Positions 31,373 to 44,539 of a DNA stretch of 64,000 nt are shown here, piece by piece (position 1 is the stretch's first letter; each line of letters starts with the position of its first letter). Location: contig SJOL01009969.1 in NCBI GenBank assembly GCA_004794785.1, forward strand, positions 1-64,000, in the 5' to 3' direction. Under the pieces are notes generated by a model. The model did not search any database. It had not been told where the DNA came from and saw nothing but the letters and a program-made list of their open reading frames with translations. Both the position numbers and the translations under genes were made by a program. The stretch is from Opisthorchis felineus. Taxonomy: Eukaryota > Platyhelminthes > Trematoda > Opisthorchiida > Opisthorchiidae.

Positions 31373-32559
31373 CTGTTAATTAGAAATAACTTACTTCCAA
31401 AAACATTTGGTTGCTCCGAGGAAACGCGAGCGAATCTGTTCGATCGCTCATTGGTTGTCTTTACCAAACCATGGGCAAACAGGTGCCAAAATTTACTAGC
31501 TCAAACGCAACTGGACAAATCCAAACAGACAATTTTCTAATCGAATTCTATCACTTTGATTCAGTCAACTAACGGTCATTACACAATCTCCAGTAGTCCC
31601 ACTTCCTTCGTCTTCAGGAACTCAGACGGATGTGTTGCAAGCGACCTATTCCTCCGCCCTTAGAATACTTCGGAGATTCTGCTTGCTTAGTCTTTTTGAA
31701 GATTGGTAATGATCACACGTTTTAAGTTATATCATTTTTGACCAATGGACTGTACCTATCACAGCATCTTTCCTGATATTTATTTATCCGTATGGCCCGT
31801 TTATACCTTGTGCGCCTTTCGCTCAGAACTTTAATCTCCATAATCCCTACTTATGTCACGCTTGCAAGAACGCAAGCGCAGCACACATACGAACGAAGGC
31901 AAGCAAGGCTGCACTACACTTCGAGCAGCCAAACATTCCAAGAATAAAGCACAGATAAAATTTCTCCCATCTTCTCAAGAGTTGAGACGACAGCTGCTGC
32001 GGGCATTCAAGACTTCTGGTGTACAACGCGATATAGTTTATTCTTGTTTCTAAGCGTTTCGGTTTTGCTATTCACTTCAGGTGATGAAATGTTCTCCAAA
32101 AATTGAATTGATTTTGTTTTACCTCACTGGGGTTGTCAATTTGATGCATTCAGTACATCCTTTTGTTGCCGTCTGAGATTTATGCTCTCGCTGATGTGTA
32201 CCCCAAGTGGGTAAACCCGTGAAGAATATTGCAGCATGCGAAAACGGTACAAATTTCCATTCATCTGAAATCGGCCTTTTTGCTTCCACCAGACCACAAA
32301 CTTCCCCACTGAAGAGACTCGACATTATGGAGACAGCACTCAGACACCCAGTTTGCTTCAACCTTAATCTTCCAGCTAAAAGACCTTGAGAAGTCTCGGT
32401 GTATCTGGTCTACCGGAGAGCCAAAAGTGTCCGGGAACCCAATGGTGACCTCACTAACCTTACAGTTTTTGACATCTGATCTATTTTCTGCCTCCATGCT
32501 TTTCTCACAGGCGTGTGGGATGTCACCTCCCGAAAGTGAATTCAGTACGCGCCCTCCAA

Positions 32560-32860
32560 CGGGGTGCTACAACCTCTAGTAACACTTGCGGAAACCACTT
32601 AGTTTGGGCTGTATAAGCTATTCCGTATGTCTTCTGGTTTGCCAAATGCCCCTCAAACATCCCAGTATATAAGTGACCACGTTGTTCGTTGTTTGAGCAT
32701 TGTTATGCCTGCATCAATTTGGTCCTGTATGCTAGTCGGACTGGAGCAAATCACGTTCCACACTTGCAGTTAGTCTTCGATGGAGTCTCTAAGTATGGGC
32801 TCATCATTCCATCCATGCTACACACAGTTAGATTTTTAACGGTCGCATTATGCCCTTTTT
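32560..32860 (+). mobile_element. Ty3/gypsy reverse transcriptase relic
   Basis: The + strand gives YKLFRMSSGLPNAPQTSQYI near 32610-32670, then DHVVRCLSIV. This is the RT block 'Y.F.RMPFGLKNA.QTFQR.ID.V.RGL'. Another frame at 32770-32830 reads LQLVFDGVSKYGLII, the block after the active site. The 'Y.DD' motif itself has been lost. Only about 300 bp of the element is recognisable. Confidence 0.6.
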
Positions 32861-32869
32861 AGTGATAAC

Positions 32870-35330
32870 AACTATCTTGAGGTCTCCCTTGGTCGCACAC
32901 CAGTTCATCTTGGATGCAAACTCATTGCAAGGTACCACGGTGGGAAAAAAAGAAATTTTATTCTACCCACTCAGAGAATGCTGACAACCTTGTCAACGAA
33001 GTGTGGCCATTCGCAACCCATAAAGCGCTTTCAACTTGTCAGCTACACCTGCTTGTTAGAAGCATTCTTTTTTGTTTTGGTGCCTGAGAGATCCCCTTCT
33101 GTACTAAGACCCAGTCTTTCACCATCCATATAATTCAGCTTTCTCCATTTACACCCCTCTGTGATGCGCAAACAGAAGACTTCAATACCAGAACATGCCG
33201 GCCAGAAAGTTACAAAAGTCTCCTCTATGGGTCCAGATTTCAACTTGTAGATGTAGGGAATAATTTGCAAACCACTTCCCGTATCCCCTCCAAACTTAGA
33301 CGTTTGCACACTATAATTTCTTATTTCATATCTGCTCTTCAATATTCACAGAGGACTGCGGAACTGCGTACTCCTTGAGCAGCAGCGTTGAACGCACTTG
33401 GTAGCTTGTTTCATAGTACATTGCAGTGCGTAGACACGCCTTCATCAATGAAGGCAATAAACACATGGAGTTAAGTATCATCCAGAGACAGTAGATCGTA
33501 TCGGAGCACTTACCTTATTTGAAATTACAAATTCCTCGCAAGCATCATGACACTGTTGTTGCCCTTTGAAACAGTTCTAATTGTGTAGTCGTCGTTTAGA
33601 AGTATGAGGTTGAGGCCCACCAAATCTCATGTTGGACACTTCAGAATGCTGGACGCATCAAGTTTTCTAAGGAAGGATGCAGTGCGCCAAAGAATCGATA
33701 AATGGTTGCCATCTAGAACTGGTTCATGCGAGTAGCATGTTGCAGTGAATTTAATCTATCAGCACGTCAATGGAATTTTTTTCTGAACCCGGAGTGTTGC
33801 GAAAGCTTTTAGATGTATCGCCAGTAACAGTGTCGCTAAGTTCTCCTCAATAAGTCGTACTTCTGCAATTCGTGTTGGTTTGCTCGTGTTTGGCCAGCAG
33901 CTTCCTTTTGACAAAGTAGATACTTATTAACTAGAGCTTCTTGCACACTAGATGCAGTTTCACTCAAGTTTTGTACCATTTTCAAGATTAACGCCTAATA
34001 CCCAGCATTTAAGGTGACACTAAGAAGGTGTTAAAATAGTTGTGTAAAGCAGCAGTCCTAGTTATTGATCTGACTTGCTTCTTACTGGCTTTATTACAGA
34101 ACAATCGGTGTATTCACTTTTCGCTAAACAACATTACGAACACACATTTTAGATTGCCAGCTCTGCAAGATCACGATTTTGGGTGGCACGCACGGCGCAC
34201 TTGCACTGACAAATCCACTTGGCTGGTTAATGTCTTAATTACATCCTTTTGCTTACCCAAATAAAGGAGGTTTGTGAGCCGAGCGTTATCGTTTTCCAGC
34301 AGGCCGTCTGTGGCCTCAACGGGGTACAGTGTTTTCGCATGTGCACAGATGGCAAGTACGACAAAACGTTTTAGTTAATGCGCCACAGTATCTGCAAATA
34401 GTGGCGAAATCTCAGTATGAAAGCTAAGCACAACATAGTTTGTTGCGTTATTGGTCAAAGCCGTTCATGCCGGCCTGCAACTTTCGACAAGAACACACTG
34501 GTTGTTGTGCAATTTGATATGGCCTTATCTCACAAAAGTAAAACATAACATGGGCTTGGCAATGCAAAAAGCCACCTCTAATTCCTACATGGGCTTCGAG
34601 AATCTGAGGAGTATTTTTTTGTCATGACGCCTTTCCACGTCATACTGCTTCCTTTACACTCTTAGATGAAACATGTGTGACCAAGCACTAGGAGTCACAA
34701 ACTGTCTATCTTTTGCAAAACAACGCATAGCAGGTTGACGATAACCATGCAGTCCGTCACCAGGACACAAACTGATTATAACGATGCTCGAAAAGTTATT
34801 TTGGAAACCTGACTGCTAGCGAGTAGTATTCTCTCAATGGTGTCAACATTCAAAAGGTTCGAAAACTGGGCACTTGTTGGTGTTTGCTGAGACAAGCGAG
34901 TAGAATAACCTTCAACTTCTGTGCAAAACACTGTTGAAACAAGCTCCGTGACTGGCTAAGAATCACTTTCTTGCTTTGACGTGGACAAGCTCGCTGATAA
35001 CAGAGAACATTCTGAATGTAATTCCACATGCCAATGGTGGTAAGTGACTTGCCGGATTGACCAATGGCAGACCGCTTTGTCTTTCTGAAAGGGAGCAATC
35101 AACAGAGAACGTTTAGTTTATGCGCGGTTGGATAATTATTTAGCAGCAAACGGTCGTCTCAGAATTGAGTATGTTTTGACTTTTAAGTAAGAACTTTTTA
35201 TTGAGAAGTAGCAGCCAATGGAAGGATAGGCCATCAAGGCTTCAACCCAAGCCTCCCGGGTCGAATAATCTATTGTCGTTTAGCGGTGCTTCATTGTTTG
35301 CCATGCATCTGCAATGCACAAGCACCACTC
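32870..35330. other. No recognisable feature
   Basis: About 2.4 kb, AT-rich, only short frames (for example 33043-33342 and 34850-35098, both on -). Nothing here matches a family I know. Confidence 0.35.
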
Positions 35331-35334
35331 CGAA

Positions 35335-35710
35335 AGTTCATGGATTCACGGATTGATACACAAGATCGAGGATTTTGCCCAAGATTCCCGGGTCGGTTTT
35401 GTTCTTGTCGTTTAGCGGCTGTCGTTCGCCTGAAAGGCACAAGCGAAAAAAGGATGTAGCACTGCTCTTTAAGTTCTCAGCGCGGGGCAGTATGTTTGCC
35501 AGCACGAGGACAAGCATAAGAAAGCGTCTAATAGTGCTCTGAACTGGATTCTAGAAGGAGCGTGGACAACCGCTGGAGGAGGGTTATTCCACGCAGCTAC
35601 TACACGAAATGAGAAAAGATTTTGCCTGATAAAAGTGTTCGGTCTGATCTTTAAAATCCTCTTACCATGTCCCCGTCGTGTGTTTGCTGGCTCAACGGTA
35701 AAAACCATAA
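35335..35710 (-). mobile_element. 3' end of the CR1-like LINE (- copy)
   Basis: On - the frame reads [20 protein letters not shown], then FIRQNLFSFRVVAAWNNPPP (35708-35590), the tail of the LINE at 3045-6908. The 3' UTR and terminal aatccgtg repeat follow to 35335. The tail is read in one frame down to a stop at 35469. It is a 375-bp 5'-truncated insertion abutting another LINE tail and SINE at 35730-36075. Confidence 0.75.
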
Positions 35711-35734
35711 AGGCGATTCAATAATGAATGGAGA

Positions 35735-35880
35735 CCGATGGGTATATAGTGAAGGGCTTCGATCATTAGCCCGCGAAAGTGTCAGGCCTGACCGGTATTT
35801 GAACCCGGGACCGCTCGCACCCTAAGTGAGCATCATACCCCTTGATCACCAGGCCAAAGTGCCGGACAGTATATTCAGCG
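35735..35880 (-). mobile_element. tRNA-derived SINE segment joined to a LINE tail
   Basis: Reading - from 35875: an A-box-like TGGCCTGGTGATCAAGG (35856-35840) and a B box GGTTCAAATACC (35805-35794), with the normal tRNA-type spacing. It lies immediately after, and in the same orientation as, the LINE tail at 35880-36075. SINEs often borrow LINE tails, but here the LINE part comes first, so this may be an adjacent insertion rather than a fused element. Confidence 0.5.
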
Positions 35881-36075
35881 ACGAAAGGATTCATAAGCCA
35901 CCATAAATGGGTTCTAGATGCAGCTTGGATTACTGTCAGGGAAGCGTTGTTCCACTGGCTACCTGAAACGAGAAAAATGCTGGCTAATGAAAGCGCGTTC
36001 TCCAACCTTGTCAGCCTATTCACCATGTCCTTGTCTGTATTGGTGGGATCAAAAACTGGGGCCGGTTACTGATGT
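35880..36075 (-). mobile_element. Diverged CR1-like LINE tail
   Basis: The - strand gives ALSLASIFLVSGSQWNNASL, then TVIQAASRTHLWWLMNPFV. It matches the family tail '[34 protein letters not shown]', with fewer identities than the copies at 35335 and 40872. It is probably a relative of that family rather than a close copy. Confidence 0.5.
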
Positions 36076-36089
36076 ACTAAATGTGTCGT

Positions 36090-37600
36090 CACACTGCTTT
36101 CGATGGGGTTTTCATTGGGGACACCGAAAAAAGGTGTACATCTGGGGGCAGCAACGTTGGATGCATACGTACTACTGATGCTCGCAACTGTGCTATGTCT
36201 GACAATGTTTCTAACAATTGATGTGCCTCATATCGGGGCCCTCATTCAGGGAGACGACAATGGTCAGTGCAGCTGGGTTCGCTAGTAATGGCTTTCATAC
36301 TTCGTTGCCAGCTAGTTGCTTGAACTGCTCTAGCTCGTTTCCGCCCATTCCGTGTTTTTGCTGAAAACGGCTCTTCAAGGACGTTGGCCAAATGTCATAC
36401 GGTGCACGTGGCCAGGCCACCTTAATGCGTTTGTTCAGTTTATCTCTGTTGGGCGAGTTATTTCATTTGTAAAACCATTTGACACGTTTCAGCATTTCCT
36501 GATGGATGTCCCCACTACACTCAGACAGTGCACTTAACGCATCGATGGTTCAAATATGAACGTATTTCTAACTTAACAGCGGTCAGTTATCTGGCCCATA
36601 CAATAATCTGAATCGCACCGCAGCATCTTAAGCTCAAACCCTGACAGGCAAGCCGATTTTATCCTGCGCTACAGGTGACGCAGACTCACAAAAGCCTTTC
36701 TGGAATTCAACTTACATACCCATTTGGTTTTCTTCGACTCACCTGGAATCTTTCTGACACTCTCCTTCAAGGGGTTCTCATTTAACTAAATGTGCTGCAC
36801 TAGGCCACCACACGTTTCAGTCGATGCGATATTCGAGATTTCCCAATACGTTGAATAGACCTAATGCACTACTCATACACTTGTCGAATAGCAATGTATT
36901 ACGTCTGTTCTGGACATATTCTCATCACACACAACAAAAGCGTTCGTCGGGCGTCTTCCTAGGGAAATACGGCCGAAAGCTCCTTCTTTCAGGGTTAGAT
37001 GCGTGTCCAGTAACCACCGCTTGCAGTGTTTATTTACATTTGCAGAGCAACGGTGCTTGAATCCGAGATTTCAGGTTGTCTCCAAAATTAAAATTCATGG
37101 TGTCCACGAAGCGACTGAATTCCATGGTGAACGTTCCAGCTGTCCTTCAACATCGGCTGTTCCTCTGTGAACGTCAACTGCGTGTGTTCACATATGGCAT
37201 TCTATTCATCCTCGGGGCTTCGACCAAGATGTGGCCTGCATGCCTGCTACTAGTGTTCGGTTTAGGTATTTTACATTACAGTTTCGGTGTTGCTTTGAAA
37301 ACGATTTGGATGTCGCTGGTCAGGATATGTAGTCTAACGACTGGAGACCCCGGCGAACTTAAAGGGAGCAGGCTTATTTAGGGAACTGTAGTGAGTTCGT
37401 TTCATGGCGCATTTTGAAAATAACTAATCGTTCCTGGATGAATGATTGTTTGCATATTCAAAAGGCCAAAAAAAAAACAAACGAACGTGTCGCGTCTCGC
37501 AACACCTATGTATTCGTTAACCGGTATGATAAATTAAACCACATGGTAACTTAAGTCAGTCTTCAATGGAGGCAAAAGAAGTTTGCCACACCTACGGGCT
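36090..37600. other. No recognisable feature
   Basis: 1.5 kb with short frames on both strands and no family match. Confidence 0.35.
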
Positions 37601-37601
37601 T

Positions 37602-37635
<34 letters not shown>

Positions 37636-37636
37636 A
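37602..37636 (+). repeat. (AAT)n microsatellite
   Basis: About eleven uninterrupted units of aat/taa, then degenerate units (acaatgataatactaatg). Simple repeat; no coding context. Confidence 0.9.
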
Positions 37637-37639
37637 ATG

Positions 37640-40600
37640 ATAATACTAATGTTTATTCCCAACTAGTGGGTTGCGTACCTTCAGGCATGATCATAAATTT
37701 ACGGTCAGAATAAGAGCATGATTGGTGAGGTTTGTGGATACTGGGAATTCCGTAGGGACGGCGACATAAAGAGTGGGCATTATCCGAAGTAGACTTGGTC
37801 ACGCCTGAGGCGGTATGGGTAGGGAACCAAAATTACAAGGGCTCTTTCTTTTGTATTGGGAACATATCAAATGAGACAAGCTACGATCGTTAAGATTTTA
37901 AAGTGGCGGGCAAATACAATACAAGGGAGGGCCTAGCAAGAGTCATCCTGCCTGGTATGTGGTAAAAATAATAAAGCAAAAACTTCAGTCTGCAGGAAAA
38001 GTGGAACTAGAATAACGGATAAGAAGAGGCAGCAGAACTAGCACGATCTGATTTGAACTGAAGCCTAAAACCATTACCGAGGCATCGTAGCCTTGGGCTG
38101 TTTGGCGTATGGCCAGAGTCACGAAAAGCATAAGTGGGGAATATGCGGTACGGATAAATGGTAGTAGGAAATTCAGAATCATAGTGTGCAGTGAGACCCA
38201 CTAGTTTTGCTGCTGGAGCGGTATGGGGTTAAAAGTTCCTTGGAAGAAGAAGTTCATGCTATCACACAAGAAGGAACGCGAACTGTACGGAAAATGAATG
38301 ACTTGGTGAGGACACCAAGATAAAAGACACCGAGAGGTTCAGATTCGATGGAAGGTTCAGCAAATGAACGCCTCCCAGAGGCGACTTTGATTGTGGTTGT
38401 AGGTAAGGGAACGAGAAGGCGAGCGGGCGCAGTCAAAGTAAGCAGTGAACAGTTGCGGGCATGCTGTCAAACTGGGTATGACAGCGACGTGCCATCAGTG
38501 CACTGAGATACTTCAGTTTCTGAACAGCCCCGTGATGGACGTTGTGATTTAGGTAGTTGGGCTGGGATGCGCAGTTTTGTGAGCAGCGGGATGATGTGGG
38601 TTTTCTAGGGGGGAAGCAGGTACGTCTATAAGATTAGGCCAAAATTTTATTGGTCGGGCTTGAGGAACATCTTCAACGATCGCTTCTTAATGGTTCATGT
38701 TTTGACTTATAAGGGTAAAAGTTCATTGGCTCGTAAGCGCTTTGGGAAGCATCAACGTGATGCTTGGTTTTTCTAAACGATTTGCATCTTGCTGTACGGC
38801 TTGGTAAACGGAAACCAACTGGTGCCGAAGGCAGTCCAGCGGCAATGTTTGTTGGTTCCCACCAGGGAAGGTGGTGTAGGAAGGAAGACTGTATCAGGGA
38901 ATCGAGTGTGCATTGGACGCTCTCTACGTCGCGTCGGAACATTTTGAGGTGTTTGTCCTCCGTGAGTGACCAAAGCACTCCAGGTCCAGGAAACCCTATC
39001 GCTTCCTACAGCATCTGGGAACATTCCTGTTCAAGCCATTTATCAGGTGCAACTGAGTTTCTGAGAGGGTGATCTGCTACCGTTGTAGTGGGACATGCTG
39101 GTAGCAAAACCTTTGTTTGGGAGAGTTCATCAGGTGAGCCTTGCAAAAAACAGGATAGCAAGTTTCATGTATGTAGTCTGCAAGGTGATAAAAAAGTATC
39201 CAGGGGGTGAAGTCGAGCGCTTTTTAAATGAAGGAGCACGAGTTTTAAAATGGTAAGTCACTCAGTTTCAGTCTGTTGTTGGATAAAAAGAGATGAGCCC
39301 ATTCCGATTATGCCGGAATCCAAAATGAATTCCCTGCTTACTAAGAAAGCGCTACAATCTTCAATGTCCGCTCTAATTTTATTATATACAGGTAACGCAT
39401 ATCAGATTCCGTCAGCGCGATCTCTTCCAAAATAGTATCATAAAATGGACCAGGCCTGGATTACTTGCGGTCAAACGCACCTAGTTAAGGCACCCGTAGT
39501 CGTTTTGGGAAGTAAATGCGCCTCCTGGAGTGAGTCACTTGATCAAGCTGTGTATGTCGAACAGACATGGGAAGACGAGTTTAGCGGGGTCTTCTAAAAT
39601 ACGTGAGAATTAAAAATTCAGAGGACTCTGTGGAGGCTGGTTTTGCTAGGTCAACCTGGGTTTCTTCGCCTTTCAGCACAATAACATCTCGTCGGAACGG
39701 TTTTGTACATTAGACTGTTCCCGGTATGTTGGCTACATAGGGGTTCGAACACCGCTGCAACGCATACAGGCATGACTACATGCTGCTAGCCGTCAAATCG
39801 GCGAATTATCTCACGAGTGGCTGCAAGCTGCAGAGCCCGTATGTGTGACATCGGCCAGGAAGAGCCACTCAATTTCAACATTCCGGGTGAGACGTACTCC
39901 CTCTGTAGTTCAAAGAGTTGTATTGTTCGGGCCCCTTCTGCTATTGTGTTTCTGGAATTTTCTTTTACGGCGTTTCGAATGCCTGAAACCAATGAAGCTG
40001 TAGATCCTGTCGACAACGGAGTGGTTCTTGACGCATGCAGAGAAGATTTTATCTGCCGGTGACAGGTTCCACGGGGTCACTACAGACAAGACGATAGGCT
40101 GTTGCTCAAATCTTATAGATACTCTGAGTCAATTAAGCGAGATGCAAACACTGAACTGCGGTTAGTTGTTACAATAGCAGGGCAGCCACAGTTTAGTACT
40201 TAGCGTTTGAGGAACATTTGAGCCACAGTCTTCATCAAAACATGAGAGATGGGAATAGCATCCGATAAACAGGTAAAACCATCGGCGCGCGTCATTAAAT
40301 AGATGAACACCCTCACATGTGCTGGGTTCAACGATACCTGGACGGATGGTTCCGAAAACTGTCAAAGTAATAGTCATGTGTTTAGTTGGTTCAGAGCTTT
40401 GGTGGGTCAAATTACGCACCTCGTGTTTGATGTTACACCGTGTGGTTCAGCACAGGCGAAATATTGATAAAAAATAGTCCGTTACCTCTTAAAAAGCATC
40501 TGTTGTACGAAGGCGCACTAGAACTCAGACAGTTATGCCTGACTTTCCTAGGTCATGAGCCAGGCCAGCCCTAGCAGAATAGCTAGTGAATGAATCCGGT

Positions 40601-40860
40601 AAGGCTAGAAGACGAAAACGCTAAAAGCCTCTGACTCGGGGTTCAGACGTTTAAATCATAGCCTATAGGAAGAGTCTTTAAAAAAACAACATTCTCCCAC
40701 TACTTTGCAGGCTATAACTCTGAGTCAAGCAGGATTACCTCAAAGCAAACCCCTTTTTGGCTTGGGCAACCGAGAGGTATCATTGCGCCCTACAGCTCTC
40801 CTTTCGCTGAATTCTCCACGAATGTTTTTCACACAAGTTCTTCCAAGTCATTCAGCTGTC
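37640..40860. other. No recognisable gene
   Basis: 3.2 kb. The part 38250-39100 is less AT-rich and has longer overlapping frames on both strands, so it may be an old mobile element, but I recognise no domain. A B-box-like ggttcgaacacc is at 39742-39753 without a clear A box. A short likeness to the 24440/25050 repeat lies at 40608-40632. Confidence 0.35.
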
Positions 40861-40871
40861 TAAGCTTCAAT

Positions 40872-42060
40872 AATCACGGATTCACGGATTGATACACAGG
40901 GCAGAGGGTTTCACCCAAGTTTCCGGGTTGGTTTTGTTCTTTCGTTCAGAGGCTGCCGTTCACTTTAAAGGCACAAAAAGAAAAAAGGGCATGACACTGC
41001 TCTTTAACTTTTCAGCTCTACCAAGTAAGATTGCCAGCGCAAGGACTCGCAGAACATAGTGTCTAACAGTACTTTGAACTGGGTTTTTTAATGTACCGCG
41101 GACAACCGTCGGAGAAAGGTTATTCCACGCAGCAAATATCCGAAATGAGAAGAAAATTTTCTTGATGAAAGTGTGCGCTCTGAGCTTGAAAACCTAATTA
41201 CCAAGTCACCTTCTTGTGCTTGCTGGGTCTACGGTTAAAAATCTCTTGTCTAAACCTTTTTCAAACAGGGCATAGATGAGAATTAGGTCCCCTCGGTGGC
41301 GACGATAATTCAAGGGAAAGACGTCAAGCACCACGAGACGCGTTTCATAGACTACAGTTTTATGGCCGGCAAACATTTTTGTGGTAACTTAATGGACATG
41401 CTCAATGAGACTTACAAACTTCGCGCCTGCTGATTAGACAACTTGGATAGCTAATTCAAAAGGCGAGCTGGGCCCGAAAGAGTATTTGGAAATCCATTCG
41501 ATCAATACGGGAGAGCGGGCAGCGCATCATCCGTGGAACGGCGAATGCATTTTGGGCCGATTTCACATTCTAAAGTGGGAATGACATGTTTGAAGAGCGC
41601 CAGATGCCCAAATCCTCTTTGGACGAACATCGCGTCAGCCTCGTGAACTTTCTGGACAATGGTTCTATATACGTCTTCCCAGTTTAACTTGTTCAAAAGG
41701 ATGCGCATTCCCTAGAAGTCTGTACGCCAGAAGTTTCGAATCCACGTTTGAGGTTTGGGATTTCTGGCCCAGTAGCGGACAAAAATCATAGGTTAGTCCA
41801 CAGTGGTCACTATGTCCCGGTGGATCGTTAATTATCACCTGATCGACGATGTGTCCTTTGTTAGCTATGACCAAATTCAGGAGGGATTGTGGTCGGCCTG
41901 CGCGGTATCTGGTGGGTGCGACCACATGGTGAGTCCAAGGGCTCTGTTAAACGGATTTGAGCAGTGCCGCTGTCGGAGTGTGTTGTCTTGTGTGCCTCCG
42001 CGACCCAATGAGCTATTCTTTGGTGTGCGCCTGACATTCACGTGATATCTCATACCGGGT
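40872..42060 (-). mobile_element. CR1-like LINE copy with an internal deletion of the reverse transcriptase
   Basis: On - it runs from endonuclease (TRYRAGRPQSLLNLVIANKG, 41920-41860, then PPGHSDHCGL, ~41820) to EADAMFVQRG at ~41630-41600. It then jumps to the RT C-terminus (LALFKHVIPTLECEIGPKCI, ~41600-41540) and on through tail and 3' UTR to the aatccgtg repeat at 40872. Compared with the copy at 3045-6908, about 1.35 kb of RT is absent. The breakpoint near 41610 lies where the two donor sites share ttcttt/ttcttg. It is also frameshifted. Confidence 0.75.
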
Positions 42061-42499
42061 TGTTCAGTAGTTAGAGGTCTGAGCAACACTTCGTGGCCCT
42101 CTAGTCCTTCCGTTGGAACAGATGGGCTTACTTGTTCTTCAAATATGGTAGTGCACTTTCACTAACTGCTGCTGTCATGCGGTCTGCGCTTTGAATCAAA
42201 AGCTTTAACCAAAGAAAGAAAAACCATGAGTTACACATAAGAATAATCTCAAGCAACATCGGATGGTGCATGATGTCACGGGCCGGGGCGCTCTACCTGC
42301 TGCATACGGCAGGGCGGTAGGTAAAAACATGCCACTGCTGACGACGCCCAACATACACTATCACGCATACTCTTCTACTCTTCACCTAAACTTGTGTGCT
42401 CTATCCACAGGTCCCAGTTGGCAGAGTTGTTAGCCATACATCACGCTCAGCTAAAGCCTCTGCATCCGCCTTCAGCAACAATCTTAAGCATTTAGAGGT

Positions 42500-43010
42500 C
42501 TGTTTCCCAACCCAAAACTCTGTCTACGTAGCTGCATTCACGGCTCGCAGCCTGAAGCAGACAGAACAAGCGGCTCTCGCTCGTACGCTGCATTCTCTTT
42601 GCATTGGTTTATACCGTTTGTCAGAAACAAGAATACGGGGCGCAAGCACTATGATTCAGCTGACTGCTCCCTCGCACTCTTCAAGGTTCAGGCCGCACAC
42701 CTGTGGTGATGCAGAGGCCGCCGCAGCTGAATACGCCGGGATGGGTATTGTACTAGGCAATCAAATGGAATCGTATATGCGTGACTAAATACCAGTTGAT
42801 TTTCGCCTCTGCGTGCTTCCCTAACGCTCTAGATGCTACTTTACAGGAGACGGAGACATCAGGCATCGTTTTGGTTGCTTGTGACGTGAATTATCAGGAA
42901 GGTAGACTTAGCGAGCGACACGAAAAGTGTGAAGTGCCCTCTCAAAATGTTTGCCAATTGCAGACTGTCCCTTCGCTGGACCAATTTCGGGAATAGCGGA
43001 GAGAATTTGA
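42500..43010 (+). mobile_element. RTE-like LINE endonuclease fragment
   Basis: The + strand reads VYVAAFTARSLKQTEQAALA, then LYRLSETRIRGASTMIQL and YAGMGIVLGNQMES (42520-42780). After a frame change it reads SGIVLVACDVNYQEGRLSE (42860-42915). These are the 'N.R.L...GQ..L...L', 'SETR', 'G.G..L' and 'G.DFNA..G' blocks of RTE-type AP endonuclease. Changes include Asn to Thr in the first block (FTAR for FNVR) and 'GDFNA' to 'CDVNY'. It is 5' and 3' truncated. Confidence 0.7.
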
Positions 43011-43019
43011 CGACGGGGT

Positions 43020-44450
43020 GGGCGCCGGTGGATGAGCCCAAAAAAACTTTGGAATTAGTTACCGGTGGCGAGGGTCGATCACTGCCTGCCGCTCCTCCAG
43101 GAATACTTTCCTGGACTCTTACCTCACACATGACCATCCCTGACCTTTTGTTGTCCTTTTCCGGTAATCAGAAAACACTCATACGCCCATCGCGAAGTGA
43201 CTGGGCCTTATCTCTCTATGGCAGTCTGTGACCCGCTATAACTCATTGAGGTGTACTGGGAAATATACTTGCGGCATTTCCAGTGGCTCTCATTTCGGTT
43301 TTGTCAATTGGCTGGGGTCTGAGTAATACAGCTTCATAGTCCTCTAGGTTGGAGGTTGAAATATATATGGTCTTGAGCAAACCAACGCCGCCCTTGGTTG
43401 AAGACCACTATGGTCTCCCAGTCTAAGCGTTGGCATCCTGAAAGTATCATTTCCAACATACACAATGAATTTCACACTTACAACTAATCTCAAGACATCA
43501 AGCATCAGCCTAGTCACCTTACCCACTGCACAAAAAACTCAGGTTATCAAAAACAGACTACCGCTAACGCTTACCTCCTTTTCCTTTCATATATTTGCCC
43601 CTCTCTCATCCTGACCCGGATTATAGGGACCTTCCTGTAGGCTCATTCTTAAGGATTGACGGATCCTTTTATCTACGATATCCACTACAGCGGTCAACTC
43701 GGCGACGAAAACGTCCCTGAAAATCCGTCGCTTAGTTTACCGGACAGTCATTACCGCTCGTATTCTAAAGCAAGCTGCACAAGTGTTGGGCGCAGTCCTG
43801 CACCGAAGACGCTCACAGTAAAGTGATGCTACGGCGAAGAAACAGAACATCTCGCTGCCTGCCCGTACAGCATAAAATGATCTCTGATTATCATTAAATT
43901 AAAAAAGTTGTTCAGCCGTACCACCCTTTTCAGGGGCTAGCTGCTATGCTATTCAAAGTACGCAAGCGGGTTGAGCTATTGTCAGGCTGCTCGGACCGAC
44001 AAAGGAGCATTCCATACTGAGGTCTGGTTCGAACCATGGATACTGAGGTCAGTAAGCTTGCGCTTATTGAATAAGCTACCAGGAACACTGATTGGCCGAA
44101 AGTGTCGACTCAACAGCCAACCATGAGTCAGTATTCTCTGGAAGGTAGTTGACAGTGGTGCTCCTGGAAGGCTTCCAAATTTTGGAGTGTTGTCGCTTTG
44201 TGTATGACGCACCGTACGATTGTTTTGACGTGCATTTGGACATGTAAGACGAATTGTGTTACTTGAACTGCTCCTTTGGCGTCAACCTCGGCTTGGAAGC
44301 CTCAGACAGTGAACTGAGTTGAGCGTTATCCCTGTTACAATTAATGAACGGGAATCAAAGATGCCAATCAAAATTATTCGAATCCGAGAATATTCCAGCT
44401 GCAAAAAAGCAGTCTGAAGAAGCACAACTAAGGCTCATTGAATCACTGTT
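43020..44450. other. No recognisable feature
   Basis: Starts in what may be further decayed RTE sequence. No block can be named beyond about 43010. Confidence 0.35.
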
Positions 44451-44539
44451 TCAAAAATGAAATGTCCAGACGTCGACAGCCAGTGCCAGCAAGTATCCCA
44501 TTTATCTGATGCAGCTGTGGCCTCAATCACTGAGTTCGC

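Noticed and set aside
36710..36775. PFGF-like frame as gypsy reverse transcriptase
   Set aside because: Only four residues agree with the 'MPFGL' block and no neighbouring RT motif follows.
39742..39753. B-box-like ggttcgaacacc as a tRNA gene or SINE
   Set aside because: No A box at the required distance and no cloverleaf pairing.
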